Below, in pieces: positions 1 through 8,467 of a stretch of 64,000 nucleotides of DNA. This DNA comes from Plutella xylostella. Its lineage: Eukaryota > Arthropoda > Insecta > Lepidoptera > Plutellidae. Location of the stretch: the NCBI RefSeq assembly GCF_932276165.1, contig NC_063987.1, forward strand, positions 9,672,001-9,736,000, read 5' to 3'. The notes under the pieces are model-generated. The model saw only the letters and a list, made by a program, of their open reading frames with translations, had not been told where the DNA came from and did not search any database. The position numbers and the translations under genes were made by a program. Within the stretch, counting starts at the first letter, position 1; the number at the start of each line of letters is the position of its first letter.

Positions 1-144
1 TCCGTTCTTCTCCTTAGACAGAAAGAGCCCCCCCTTATCCGAACGGAGAGTAATTTGTAAAAATTGACGTTCATCAGAAAATTTTATATTTGTACGATGA
101 ATAAAAAATTTTGAGTTTGAGTTTGAGTTAAACTTAAGGGTAGT
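1..144. other. Window edge, no gene
   Basis: AT-rich flank with a short GAGTTT-type tandem near 112-130. Nothing else is recognisable. Confidence 0.6.
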
Positions 145-156
145 AACTTCATGAAA

Positions 157-504
157 GGTGGTGGTTCAAGAGCGGTGGTAGCTCAGTCGGGTAAGCGCCC
201 GCTTCTCACGCCAGAAATGCGGGTTCGATCCCGGCGCTGACATGTACCAATGAGTTCTTTTAACTTAAGTACAATGTATACCATCGCTCTTACGGTGAAG
301 GAAAACATCGTGAGGAAACCTGCATATCTAGATTTAGCACATCTAGATATGTGAACCCACCAACCCGCAGTGGACCAGCGTGGTGGGAAATGATCCAAGC
401 TTAGGAAGGCAGTTTAGACCTTGGGGATATGCACAAAGGTTCCAATCGAGAGAGCCAGGTGCAGGTACTGACACCCCCACAGAGAATAGAATAGAATAGA
501 ATAG
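157..504 (+). mobile_element. SINE-A copy 1, tRNA-derived SINE
   Basis: The head at 171-240 looks like a tRNA: an A-box-like TAGCTCAGTCGG and a B box GGTTCGATCCC form an internal RNA polymerase III promoter. A roughly 250-bp body follows and ends in an (ATAGA)n tail near 484-504. The insertion is bounded by a perfect 12-bp target-site duplication, AACTTCATGAAA, at 145-156 and 505-516, which shows LINE-assisted retroposition. Two more copies of the family occur in this window in the opposite orientation. It is not a functional tRNA gene because the acceptor stem does not close and the unit continues into the SINE body. Confidence 0.92.
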
Positions 505-516
505 AACTTCATGAAA

Positions 517-940
517 TGGCAAAATAACTATTCACAGAGTTCCCAAACATAAAACCGCGAGAGAAATACGGCCATTTTCTTCGCCCGTCCGAAAGCAGAT
601 TGAACCGGCTTGTAAGACGCTTCGCAAAATCAAAGGAAATTAATAGTTCCGGAGCCTTACTGAAATGTTTTAATATCTATCTACAGGATGTTCAAAAGTG
701 GTAGAGTAAGACGAAATTAAATAAGGTGCTGTTCTTATTGCATCCGATTAAATCATTTGCAAATATACATCGCAATTATATAGTTCTTAATTATGATTAT
801 GGTCCTGGTGGATTTGTGATAGTACTAACAGTGTTCTATTTCATTTTTATTAACCGACTTCGAAAAATGGAGGAGGTTCTCAATACGTCTGTATGTTTTT
901 TTTATGTATGTTCACCGATTACTCCTTACCCCTGCATTTG
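517..940. other. No gene seen
   Basis: Unique-looking AT-rich DNA between two SINE insertions. Open frames here are short and have no recognisable domain. Confidence 0.5.
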
Positions 941-950
941 TTTTTACAAA

Positions 951-1206
951 CGACCGAATGGCGTAGTGGTTAGTAACCCTGACTACTGAGCCGAAGGTCC
1001 CGGGTTCGATTCCCGGCTGGGGCAGATATTTGTTTAAACCCAGATATTTGTTCTCGGGTGTTGGATGTGCCCGTAAAATGGCAATAGGCCCGCCCCCTAT
1101 TACATTGGGACTAACATAACACTCTGGCGAAAAGTGGGTGCAGCAATGCATCTCTGCCTACCCCGCAAGGGAGTACATTAGTACAAGGCGTGAGTGTGTG
1201 TGTGTT
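951..1206 (+). mobile_element. SINE-B copy 1, tRNA-derived SINE
   Basis: Begins with CGACCGAATGGCGTAGTGGTTAG-like sequence, resembling an Asp/Glu-type tRNA 5' half, with a B box GGTTCGATTCC near 1003. The body contains the family-specific segment around TAACACTCTGGCGAAAAG, and the unit ends in a GT/T-rich tail. A 10-bp duplication TTTTTACAAA at 941-950 and 1207-1216 bounds it. Short open frames on the reverse strand here recur in every SINE-B copy and reflect the repeat, not a gene. Confidence 0.92.
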
Positions 1207-1339
1207 TTTTTTACAAAAGCAAAATTTTACGTTTTCCTTCAGTCAAAAATAACAAAAACAGACCATGAAATAAACAACTGTAAGGTCCCAGCATCGATCG
1301 ACCATTGGTTCTAAAACTTGGGACTCATGAGCTCCGTGC

Positions 1340-1588
1340 TCAGATAAACAATATACAAATAAGATGGAGTGTCAGTGCAAAAAAACTCGATAAATAACAC
1401 CCCACTTCTACCACAGAGCTCTAATTTTGAATAAGTTCGGTCAGAGCAACTTAAGTAATTGATTCATTGGTTGTCATTAGATTGAACTTAAAACGGTTTG
1501 CCAGTAAACAAAATGGAAAATTTTAACAGTTTTTTATCTTTGTTTTTGTATGTGACACTCCATCTTATTCGTATATTGTTAATCTAAG
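1340..1588 (+). mobile_element. MITE-M copy 1
   Basis: Short non-autonomous DNA-transposon-like unit with long imperfect terminal inverted repeats. The right end reads GACACTCCATCTTATTCGTA then ATTGTTAATCTAAG, and the left end is its inverse (CAGATAAACAATAT then AAGATGGAGTGTC). A perfect 9-bp duplication GCTCCGTGC flanks it at 1331-1339 and 1589-1597. A duplication of this length is typical of Mutator-like elements, so a MULE-type origin is inferred. It encodes no protein. Related copies are at 36.0 kb (+) and 40.4 kb (-). Confidence 0.82.
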
Positions 1589-1597
1589 GCTCCGTGC

Positions 1598-3174
1598 AAT
1601 AGCCTCACTACACTTGCCAGATAAGTTCAGCTGCTGAACACGGCTTAGACAATCGCAGGATTTGAAAGTGCTTAATCTAGAATTTAGTTGCAGGTTCTTA
1701 GACGATTCAGCTTCGTAGGATTACTTTCAACTCACGAACGATCTGTTACCTATGTAACGGTTGTTTATGTTTACAAAATAGGAGTTTGAAATGTTTCACA
1801 AATAATAATACCTTTTACGCCGTCACGACATCAAAAGATTGTCCCGATTGTCCGATTATAAGACAGTAAAAGTCACAAAAATAATGACCATAAAGCATTG
1901 TAAAGACAAAGAATTAATTTAAAATTCCAAACATAACCTATAAAATATTCGCAAAGGTAGAAATTCGAAATGCCCTCCGAAGAATATCTCTTGTCGGACA
2001 TCTGGGACTGCGGATTATAATTTCAAAGTCGATGGAGATGGAAAAAATTACGTAATTTCATAAAATGAAATTCTTTTGCTGGACAAAAAAGATATTTGTA
2101 AAAATTAAAACGATATCCTGTCTGTAATAATCTTTGATGCTGACTCTGGAATTGAATCTGCAAGTTAAGGCCAAGTTTATTAATCGAAAAAGTGACAAAA
2201 TGATAAAAATATAATAATATTATAGGGTTTTCTTGATTTTGGTGGCCAAGTTTAAACCAAGTTTGGGAAATATAAACAAAGACGAGATAAAATCAACGAG
2301 ATTATATATCAATCTGTTTATAAAAATATACAAAACAAAAAGGCAAAAGATAATAAAATTTGACTTATCAAGTTAACCGTAGTCCACCCATGGAAATAGA
2401 AAAATAAAGAAAACTTGGGAATACGAAAAATTATGACCAAAAATTATGAGGATATTTCCAGTGGCTAACAAAGGCTTCCCCTTAACCCCTCTTGTAGTCA
2501 GTCGATCCAGTGTATCTGATCGATTTGACTGAATTATTAAACAGCAAGCCAAGTTGGGAACCACTGGTTTGTTTTTGTTAGAAATGTTGGTAATTGCTTT
2601 ATCTGTTTGTTTGGTTGCTTATGTTATTATTTTATTTGCGGAGGTTATTGTTGTTCCTATAACTTCCAGGGGATGTTCTCCTAAATTTATTTGTTGTGCT
2701 ATGATTTGAATAAGAAGTGAGTATTCAATACATTAATAATGATAAACAAAAAAAGAATAATTGTGGGTTTTGCTAAGCAAGGATTAAAAACAAGAATCTA
2801 CAATTTGTAAGTACGTGAAAAATATAAAAGAGTTATTACTTTAATTTATTTTTCTCAGCATAACTTTTGTATCATTTAAATAGAATTAAAATGTGTAAAA
2901 TAAAAGATTTAAATTTTAACGAAGGCAATCTAGGTCGTGTCCAGTTAATGGTCTAGAAAAACTGGTGTTGTCTAGGATTTTAAGCGCGAAATGCTCGTTC
3001 TATAAATTTGCGGCTTTAGTTGGTAAAAAAAACTAAGTATTCATATTTATATCTACAAACCGTGTAGTGTTACGAGATTGGCCTTTTTCATTGTGAATGT
3101 ATGTACCTGCAACAAAGAAAGGTTTAATTAGCATTTTATGTCCATGTCTTTGAAGACATAATTATGATTTATGG
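1598..3174. other. AT-rich stretch, no gene
   Basis: About 1.6 kb with frequent stops in all frames and no recognisable domain, RNA gene or long repeat. A CAG|GTACAT junction preceded by a pyrimidine tract occurs on the minus strand near 3106, but the donor half is weak. Confidence 0.5.
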
Positions 3175-3177
3175 ATG

Positions 3178-3245
3178 TATGGACAAGTCTGTAAAAACTC
3201 TGTCCTCGGTCTTCCTCATCCAGCTACTGCCATTGACAGTTCATC
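3178..3245 (-). mobile_element. Degenerate RTE-type LINE 3'-end fragment
   Basis: On the minus strand this short tract reads like the segment encoding the last residues of an RTE ORF2 (GGATGAGGAAGACCGAGGAC). The same segment is better preserved at 53.3 kb. It is heavily eroded and adjoins the MITE-R copy. Confidence 0.4.
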
Positions 3246-3252
3246 GTCAATA

Positions 3253-3363
3253 TTAAACTCATGGGATATGAAAAAGTTCCGAATTCCGACACCAAAAAAC
3301 GTAAATTTTTTTCAAAAATTAATTTTAAATTTGAACAAAATACCTACTACCGTTATTAGTTGA
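3253..3363 (-). mobile_element. MITE-R, downstream half, split by the DIRS insertion
   Basis: Read on the minus strand this piece ends in GGAACTTTTTCATATCCCAT and contains TTTTTTGGTGTCGG. It aligns with the second half of the uninterrupted MITE-R copy at 52533-52777. Its missing first half is at 8357-8467 on the far side of the DIRS element, so the two pieces were once contiguous. Confidence 0.75.
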
Positions 3364-3430
3364 TAATATAGGATCAAACGAACTTCTCAAGTGAAGTTCG
3401 ATCATTATTATATGAGTCGCTTCATTCGAA

Positions 3431-3585
3431 GATATAATATTAATTAACCATGTAGTAACCTAAGCCTACAAGGCGACTTCGCACGATTTAAGAGATAGTC
3501 AATTGACTTTTTACCAACTGGCAGATGTCAGGCAACTTCACTCCCATCCGTTTCCCTTCGGTCCCTTCCGCTTACGGACTTCATT
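3431..3585 (+). repeat. DIRS right inverted terminal repeat
   Basis: About 155 bp, nearly perfectly inverted relative to 8177-8331. Both copies share CATGTAGTAACCTAAG and CGTTTCCCTTCGGTCCC in opposite orientation. Outside this core the two termini differ: the right end carries an extra arm at 3367-3437, whereas the left end finishes with the TTATTATATTTCGTCGC type. Confidence 0.93.
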
Positions 3586-3640
3586 CTTTAGAGATTTATT
3601 CAAAACTTTCTGCACTATGGGGGACATGGGAGGGTGGGTT

Positions 3641-3760
3641 ATTATATCTTCGAATGAAGCGACTCATATAATAATGATCGAACTTCACTTGAGAAGTTCG
3701 TTTGATCCTATATTATATTTCGTCGCTTCATTCTCGATATAATATTAATTAACCATGTAG
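3641..3760 (+). repeat. DIRS internal complementary region (ICR)
   Basis: Bases 3641-3711 are the reverse complement of the extreme right end (3367-3437), and 3711-3760 are the reverse complement of the extreme left end (8312-8356). The two parts are fused at about 3707-3713. This is the template that lets DIRS elements restore termini and form the circular intermediate. The match to both ends is essentially exact. Confidence 0.93.
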
Positions 3761-3958
3761 ACTTTCAGAGAAGAAAGTTTTGTGTTGGGTAGATCTACTT
3801 ACTTAAGGAAGATTTTAAAATAAAATATCAGACCAGAATGATTTGTATAGTTTTATTTTATAATCATACATAATCATCTTAATAGCTTACAATCAACCGA
3901 TTCAACATATCATGTTCTACACATACAATTAACTAGGTGAGCCTATTTAAAACTTAAA

Positions 3959-4918
3959 TCATTTAGGTAAACAGACTGATTCTGCAAAATTACGTTCATC
4001 TAATGTGATTCTATTATAAAAGCGGGCAAAGGTGTTAGATGAATTTGCCCACCCAGCAGTCTTTCTTATTATATCAATACTGACACCAGCGGCATGGGCC
4101 GCTGAAGTCGACGCGTGCCTAGTACTGTGTGCCGTGAATTTTGTTACGTCAACTCCGCTGTCCGCCAATACCTTTTTAATCCACCTACTAATGGACTGGG
4201 ATGTAGCAGGTTTATGTGGTTTTTTGTATGTTAAAATCAGCCTACCAAGGTTTTCGGTACGAAGAGTTTCAGTAACTGAAATATAATCTTTTAAAGTAGT
4301 AGCCGGGCAGATGGAAATATTGTCCATGAAAAAAGGTAGGTAAAGGACGGGTTGCTCCCGTCCCACCGCTGATGTCTTTATTATATCTGTAATTCCGATC
4401 TTTACCCCATTTTGGTTTATAACTATATTTTCGAGCCTAATGAGAGAGAGCGTTTGAACTCGGTGGGCTGTACAGATTGCTAACAAGACGACTAGCTTTT
4501 CGGTTATTTTTTCTAAACTGAGATCGTCATTTGGATACCAATTAGATACGAAGTTTAAAACTTGCTGTGGATCCCAGGTATATGTGTACTTAGGTCGACT
4601 TGGTTTCAATCTGTACGCGCCTTTGAGCAATCTTTTCACGTCCTCGTCCGATCCGATTTTACCATCTAAAATCAGGGAGAGGGCGGACCGATGACTGTTT
4701 AGCGAGCCATATGAACATCCGGAATTAAATTGTTGGGTCAAAAACGATAGCATAGCACTTTTGGTTGCTTTAAAAGTGTCGATATTATTAGTCATACAAT
4801 AATGCCACCAGAGCTTATACGTTACATTATATTGTTTTAGGGTGTTACTGGATAGTGACGATAACATCAAATTTATCGTTTCTGGTGGACAGCCACGTTG
4901 GATGTAGGCTTTCCGCAA
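3959..4918 (-). CDS. DIRS tyrosine recombinase (integrase-type YR)
   Basis: A 319-aa open frame. The N-terminal 110 residues fit a SAM-like core-binding domain (SSNTLKQYNVTYKLWWHY near 23-40). The catalytic domain shows the tetrad: Arg153 in AHRVQTL, His264 and Arg267 in HSTRH, Trp290 in GW, and the nucleophile Tyr301 in ARFYNR. The enzyme would insert the circular DNA copy by site-specific-type recombination in the nucleus. The frame overlaps the RT ORF by 46 nt in another phase. It opens only at a TTG and the first ATG is Met18, so initiation is uncertain and read-through or reinitiation is possible. The length is usual for the family and there are no disabling changes. The identification is firm. 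Confidence 0.95.
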   Translation of the reverse strand: MRKAYIQRGCPPETINLMLSSLSSNTLKQYNVTYKLWWHYCMTNNIDTFKATKSAMLSFLTQQFNSGCSYGSLNSHRSALSLILDGKIGSDEDVKRLLKGAYRLKPSRPKYTYTWDPQQVLNFVSNWYPNDDLSLEKITEKLVVLLAICTAHRVQTLSLIRLENIVINQNGVKIGITDIIKTSAVGREQPVLYLPFFMDNISICPATTLKDYISVTETLRTENLGRLILTYKKPHKPATSQSISRWIKKVLADSGVDVTKFTAHSTRHASTSAAHAAGVSIDIIRKTAGWANSSNTFARFYNRITLDERNFAESVCLPK

Positions 4919-6720
4919 AGTTTCGCTGCACCCAGGGTAAGCTTCGCGTGCAGACGGTGGTGTTCCCTGGAATTAGATTGTACTAGATCCTTACTAGGTT
5001 CAAAGTAAACTATTCTGGATATTAACAAATCATGTAGCAGCGGAAACCAGGGCTGAGATGGCCAATTAGGGAAAATAATAATGCCTGTTGCATTATCATC
5101 AATAATTTTTCTCAGACATTTCATTATAAGTGAAAATGGGGGAAATAGATAAAAATATTGATTGCCCCAGTTTACAGTGAAAGCATCCACTGCCACCGCA
5201 TCGGGATCTGGCTTCCAGGAGATGAATCTGTCGCATTTGGCATTGCAGCGAGACGCAAATAAATCAATTTGAGGCATACCAAAGTGAAGGACTACAGTTT
5301 TGAATGCTTTATCTGATAACTCCCACTCCGTATCTGGATTAACAATTCGGGAGTCAACGTCAGCGATGTTATTTTTTGAATTGACATAAGATGCAAATAA
5401 CCATAAATTTCGTGTCTCGCACCACTGCCAAATGGATCGAGATAAATCGCTAAGGTGCTGAAACTGTATACCACCCATACGGTTCACGTAGCTAATAGCG
5501 GTAGTATTATCTACCCGCAGGAGTATTGAGCAGTTGGTTTCATTATTTATAAAACTTTTGAGACCTAGGAATACGGCAAGGAGCTCTAAGTAATTTATGT
5601 GGTTGGACTTTTCAGATGGCTTCCATCTGCCATGAACACGTCTATCGCCACACACAGCCCCCCAGCCAGTGCCTGAAGCATCGGTGTAAATTTCATATTT
5701 GTATACTGGATGTCTCATAGGACAATGTGCGTTGGGTATGGTTTTCAACCACCAACGTAAGTCATCCAGAATGATGAGTGATGGTTTAAATTTTGCGTCA
5801 TAGTCGTCATTGTTTATTAATGCCAAATATTTTTGCCTTTCAAGTTTTTTCGTATATAATAAACCATATTTAACAGCGGGACAGGAAGCTACTAATATAC
5901 CTATAAGTTGAGCAAATTCTCTAATTAAGCACTGTGGAAGATCTAAAAACCTTTTAACCATTTCGACAATACGGTGGCGTTTATCAATAGGCAATGACAG
6001 TGTTAAATTTTGGCTGTTAAAGACAAATCCGAGGAATTTAAGTTCTTGAGTTGGTTTTAATGAGCTTTTTTCAAAGTTTATAACAAAACCTAGGTTTTTT
6101 AATAATTTTATAGTTTCGTTTACGTTATATGAACATTCATTGTAAGTGTCACCGACACACAAAATATCATCGAGATATATGACCGACTTGAGACCCCGTC
6201 TGCGTAAATCCGATACTACTTCTTTCATAACTTTTGTAAATACCCACGGAGCTACAGAGAGGCCGTATGGAATAGCTGCAAACTCGTATGTAATATTTTT
6301 ACTTGAGTTTGGGTGTCTATATTGAAATCGTAAGTATTTTCTGTCAAGCGAATTTACTGGGACTAATAGGTAGGCTTCTTTTAAATCGATAGAAGCCATA
6401 TAACCATTTTTCGGAATCAATTTGGATGCTGTACGGTAATCTTCCATTTTGAAGTGGTGGGTAGGTATAAACATATTCAACGGTTTTAGGTTTAAAATAA
6501 AACGTTTCAATCCATTCGATTTTGGAGCCAAAAAAATTTTGGAAATGAATTGGTCCTTGACTGGCTCACATACAGAGATGGCCCCTAGATTTATAAGGTT
6601 TTGTATGGCATTTTCCATTTCAAGTTGCTCAATTGATGTTAAATTATTTTCTGGTATTAAGTATTGTTTTACTTTTTTACAGAATGGAATCTTGTAGCCG
6701 TCTCTAATCCAGTCAAGCAC
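4873..6720 (-). CDS. DIRS pol: reverse transcriptase, RNase H, methyltransferase-like domain
   Basis: At least 615 aa. Reverse transcriptase: Asp112 in ASIDLKEAY and YLDD at 182-185. RNase H: Asp347 in YTDASG, Glu379 in NYLELL, Asp404 in RVDNTT, and Asp454/Asp456 in NNIADVDSR. A C-terminal segment (QIDLFASR at 485, FPPFS at 526, FPNWPSQPWFPLL at 550) is the Dam-methyltransferase-like region that follows RNase H in DIRS1-like elements. The coordinates start at a GTG. The frame stays open further upstream into the end of gag, and RT-type sequence (GRISHFYHNW) precedes this start. No in-frame ATG occurs before Met35. A -1 frameshift from gag or reinitiation is therefore inferred. No stops or frameshifts interrupt it. 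Confidence 0.95.
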   Translation of the reverse strand: MLDWIRDGYKIPFCKKVKQYLIPENNLTSIEQLEMENAIQNLINLGAISVCEPVKDQFISKIFLAPKSNGLKRFILNLKPLNMFIPTHHFKMEDYRTASKLIPKNGYMASIDLKEAYLLVPVNSLDRKYLRFQYRHPNSSKNITYEFAAIPYGLSVAPWVFTKVMKEVVSDLRRRGLKSVIYLDDILCVGDTYNECSYNVNETIKLLKNLGFVINFEKSSLKPTQELKFLGFVFNSQNLTLSLPIDKRHRIVEMVKRFLDLPQCLIREFAQLIGILVASCPAVKYGLLYTKKLERQKYLALINNDDYDAKFKPSLIILDDLRWWLKTIPNAHCPMRHPVYKYEIYTDASGTGWGAVCGDRRVHGRWKPSEKSNHINYLELLAVFLGLKSFINNETNCSILLRVDNTTAISYVNRMGGIQFQHLSDLSRSIWQWCETRNLWLFASYVNSKNNIADVDSRIVNPDTEWELSDKAFKTVVLHFGMPQIDLFASRCNAKCDRFISWKPDPDAVAVDAFTVNWGNQYFYLFPPFSLIMKCLRKIIDDNATGIIIFPNWPSQPWFPLLHDLLISRIVYFEPSKDLVQSNSREHHRLHAKLTLGAAKLCGKPTSNVAVHQKR

Positions 6721-6788
6721 TAATGCATTAGAAGTAACCTTATTCCAATTATGATAAAAGTGGCTTATTCTACCCGCATGTACCTGGA

Positions 6789-7762
6789 CTATTGGTTCGA
6801 AGCTCGGGGTCTGTAGTAGGAGGAGGTCGCTGGTTTGTACGTTTGAGCCGCATTGTACGGTCGGCGACTGCTCTGCATCGTCTTCTTGCCGCCTCTCGCC
6901 CCCCCCCTGTTCGACGAGTACCGAGGAGGAGCTGTCCAGTTTCCCGAGTACGTTGGTCGAACAACAGGTGTTTGTATATGCGTTGAAGACGAAGGCTTTG
7001 GATTCGGCGCTGTAACTTTCTTTATTTGAATGCCCTGTTTCTCTATTGCTTTAGCAGCCTTAATTTTTTCCGATAATTTGTTGCCAAATATCGTCTCATC
7101 ACGCTCAGCATCCTGAATGACATGTAGGAATGATCGGTCAAGTCCTGGTGTTATAAGTTTTATTCGTGACTGCGTGTTCATATGATGCAGGTCAGAGAGG
7201 ATTCGACAGGCATTGCTTAGATGCTTTATAGCAGTAGATGTGTCCTGTCCTTTTAATAGAACTTCCATAGCTCTGTTTATAGCTGTTATGCCGGAACCCA
7301 ATTGTTGTTGGGGCACCGTCAAATTTTTATCGCGGTTCCTTGGCATGTCCTGTATTGCATGAAATATTTCAGCATTAAGTGTCGGTGCTTGCAAAAGCCG
7401 ACAATTATCGGGTATATTATACTCTTTTAATAGTTTTTCTTTTGGTTCCTTAGATAAACCTTTTTTAAGCAACGGAAGCCATAAATTTGCGAGATTATCG
7501 AGTATTTTCTCTCCATAGGCTGGGGTATCATCTGTTGCTTCACCCAATGCTGATAGAAGTTGTGGATCTAACGGCTCTACGGGTGGAGCGACCTCTTCGG
7601 GATTATTTGTTGGATCAGTAGCGTTGTGAGTGTCATCTAACGTCTCGACCTCGGTAGTATTTTCTATCGAGTCGTACTGTGGAGCATCGTCTAATTCGAT
7701 ATTGGCCATCGTCCTCTCAGGTGATAAATTAGTACCATTTTGCGCTGGCGCATGGTTTTCCA
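6789..7762 (-). CDS. DIRS gag, exon 2 (main part)
   Basis: A 324-residue open frame resembling the capsid-like ORF1 of DIRS1-like elements. It has an acidic, proline-rich N-terminus, then a conserved core (AYGEKILDNLANLWLPLL, KEPKEKLLKEY, NCRLLQAPTLNAEI), and a basic Arg/Gly/Tyr-rich tail suited to binding nucleic acid. There is no ATG at its 5' edge. The frame enters from a splice acceptor, TTATTTTTAG, ending at 7763. Joining to exon 1 (8098-7987) restores one reading frame and an ATG, giving a predicted 361-aa protein. The stop lies just before the RT frame, which overlaps in -1 phase. Confidence 0.9.
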
Positions 7763-7986
7763 CTAAAAATAATGAAAAATAAAAATTATTAAAATTTGAG
7801 GGTACTTTGTAAATTTTCGCAGGGCAACGTGTATCTAATTAAGATTACACGTATTTTCTGCTAATGAATCGTCGAGGACTCGCAGTCCACTCCGATGTAT
7901 GTTTTCATTGTTGATGACTCGCAGTCAACCCCAATGTAATCCAAAATTAAATTTAATCACACTTAAATATTTAAGAAATTGCTTAC
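7763..7986 (-). other. Predicted 224-nt intron within DIRS gag
   Basis: On the minus strand it begins GTAAGC directly after a Ser/Asp-rich coding segment and ends in a T-rich tract plus TTTTTAG. It contains in-frame stops. Removal keeps phase: the last G of exon 1 and the first TG of exon 2 form a valine codon. Spliceosomal introns are known in some DIRS1-like elements. Here it is a prediction from sequence alone. Confidence 0.72.
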
Positions 7987-8098
7987 CTTCGCTATCCGAA
8001 GAAGACGAATCACTTAAAACTCTTATTCGTCGACGTTCAAGTTTTCTTATTTTATTTTTGTATTTCTCGATCTTTTTATCTGCGCTGCGCTTAGGCAT
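7987..8098 (-). CDS. DIRS gag, exon 1 (N-terminal coiled-coil segment)
   Basis: A 37-codon exon starting at an ATG at 8098. It begins MPKRSADKKI and continues with a Lys/Arg-rich amphipathic stretch (KYKNKIRKLERRR) and an acidic serine run (SDSSSSDSE). The pattern, a basic helix likely to form a coiled coil followed by a Ser/Asp patch, recalls the start of DIRS1-like gag proteins. It ends at a good donor (GAAG|GTAAGC) in phase 1. It lies immediately inside the left inverted repeat, as expected for the first coding segment. Without splicing the frame ends about 20 codons into the intron. Confidence 0.72.
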
Positions 8099-8176
8099 TT
8101 TTTATTTTATACGTTGGTAGAAATAATCCGAGCGCAGCAATCGAGACGTGTGCGCTTCGTCGCCTCGCACGAAAAG

Positions 8177-8331
8177 GAATGAAGTCCGTAAGCGGAAGGG
8201 ACCGAAGGGAAACGGATGGGAGTGAAGTTGCCTGACATCTGCCAGTTGGTAAAAAGTCAATTGACTATCTCTTAAATCGTGCGAAGTCGCCTTGTAGGCT
8301 TAGGTTACTACATGGTTAATTAATATTATAT
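8177..8331 (-). repeat. DIRS left inverted terminal repeat
   Basis: Inverted partner of 3431-3585 over about 155 bp. It lies 79 bp outside the gag exon-1 ATG and probably contains or adjoins the element promoter. The terminal ~25 bp (8332-8356) is copied in the ICR. Confidence 0.93.
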
Positions 8332-8356
8332 CGAGAATGAAGCGACGAAATATAAT

Positions 8357-8467
8357 AACCTGATGCTCTGTTAAATGTACTTCAATCTTCAATTAAGCTA
8401 GCCTTTTCCGTTTAGGAGTAATTTGGTGCTTTTCTCAGTGGAACCTTTCATTGCCCGTGAGTGATGT
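8357..8467 (-). mobile_element. MITE-R, upstream half, split by the DIRS insertion
   Basis: On the minus strand it runs from the TIR (TCACGGGCAATGAAAGG) through AAGCACCAAATTACTCC to GTACATTTAACAGAGC, where the DIRS element begins. It is colinear with the first half of the intact copy at 52533-52777. Confidence 0.78.

Larger units (their letters stand above)
3364..8356 (-). mobile_element. DIRS-type tyrosine-recombinase retrotransposon, structurally complete
   Basis: About 5.0 kb read on the minus strand: left inverted repeat, gag (split by an intron), RT-RNase H-methyltransferase-like ORF, overlapping tyrosine recombinase ORF, internal complementary region (ICR), right inverted repeat. The family replicates through an RNA and integrates a circular DNA with a tyrosine recombinase, so it has no integrase and makes no target duplication. 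The ICR at 3641-3760 is a junction of the complement of both termini, the diagnostic DIRS arrangement. Ends were set to within a few bases by comparing ICR and termini, and by the MITE-R empty site. All three frames are open, suggesting a young and possibly active copy. Confidence 0.95.

Noticed and set aside
171..240. Genuine tRNA genes at the A-box/B-box matches (0.2, 1.0, 10.4, 26.0, 31.1, 52.4 and 63.8 kb)
   Set aside because: The tRNA-like heads continue into shared SINE bodies with tails and target duplications, and a proper acceptor stem does not form. They are SINE promoters.
912..1151. Recurrent minus-strand peptide beginning MHCCTHFSPECY at several loci
   Set aside because: It is the reverse translation of the SINE-B body, and its recurrence reflects repeat copies rather than a protein family.
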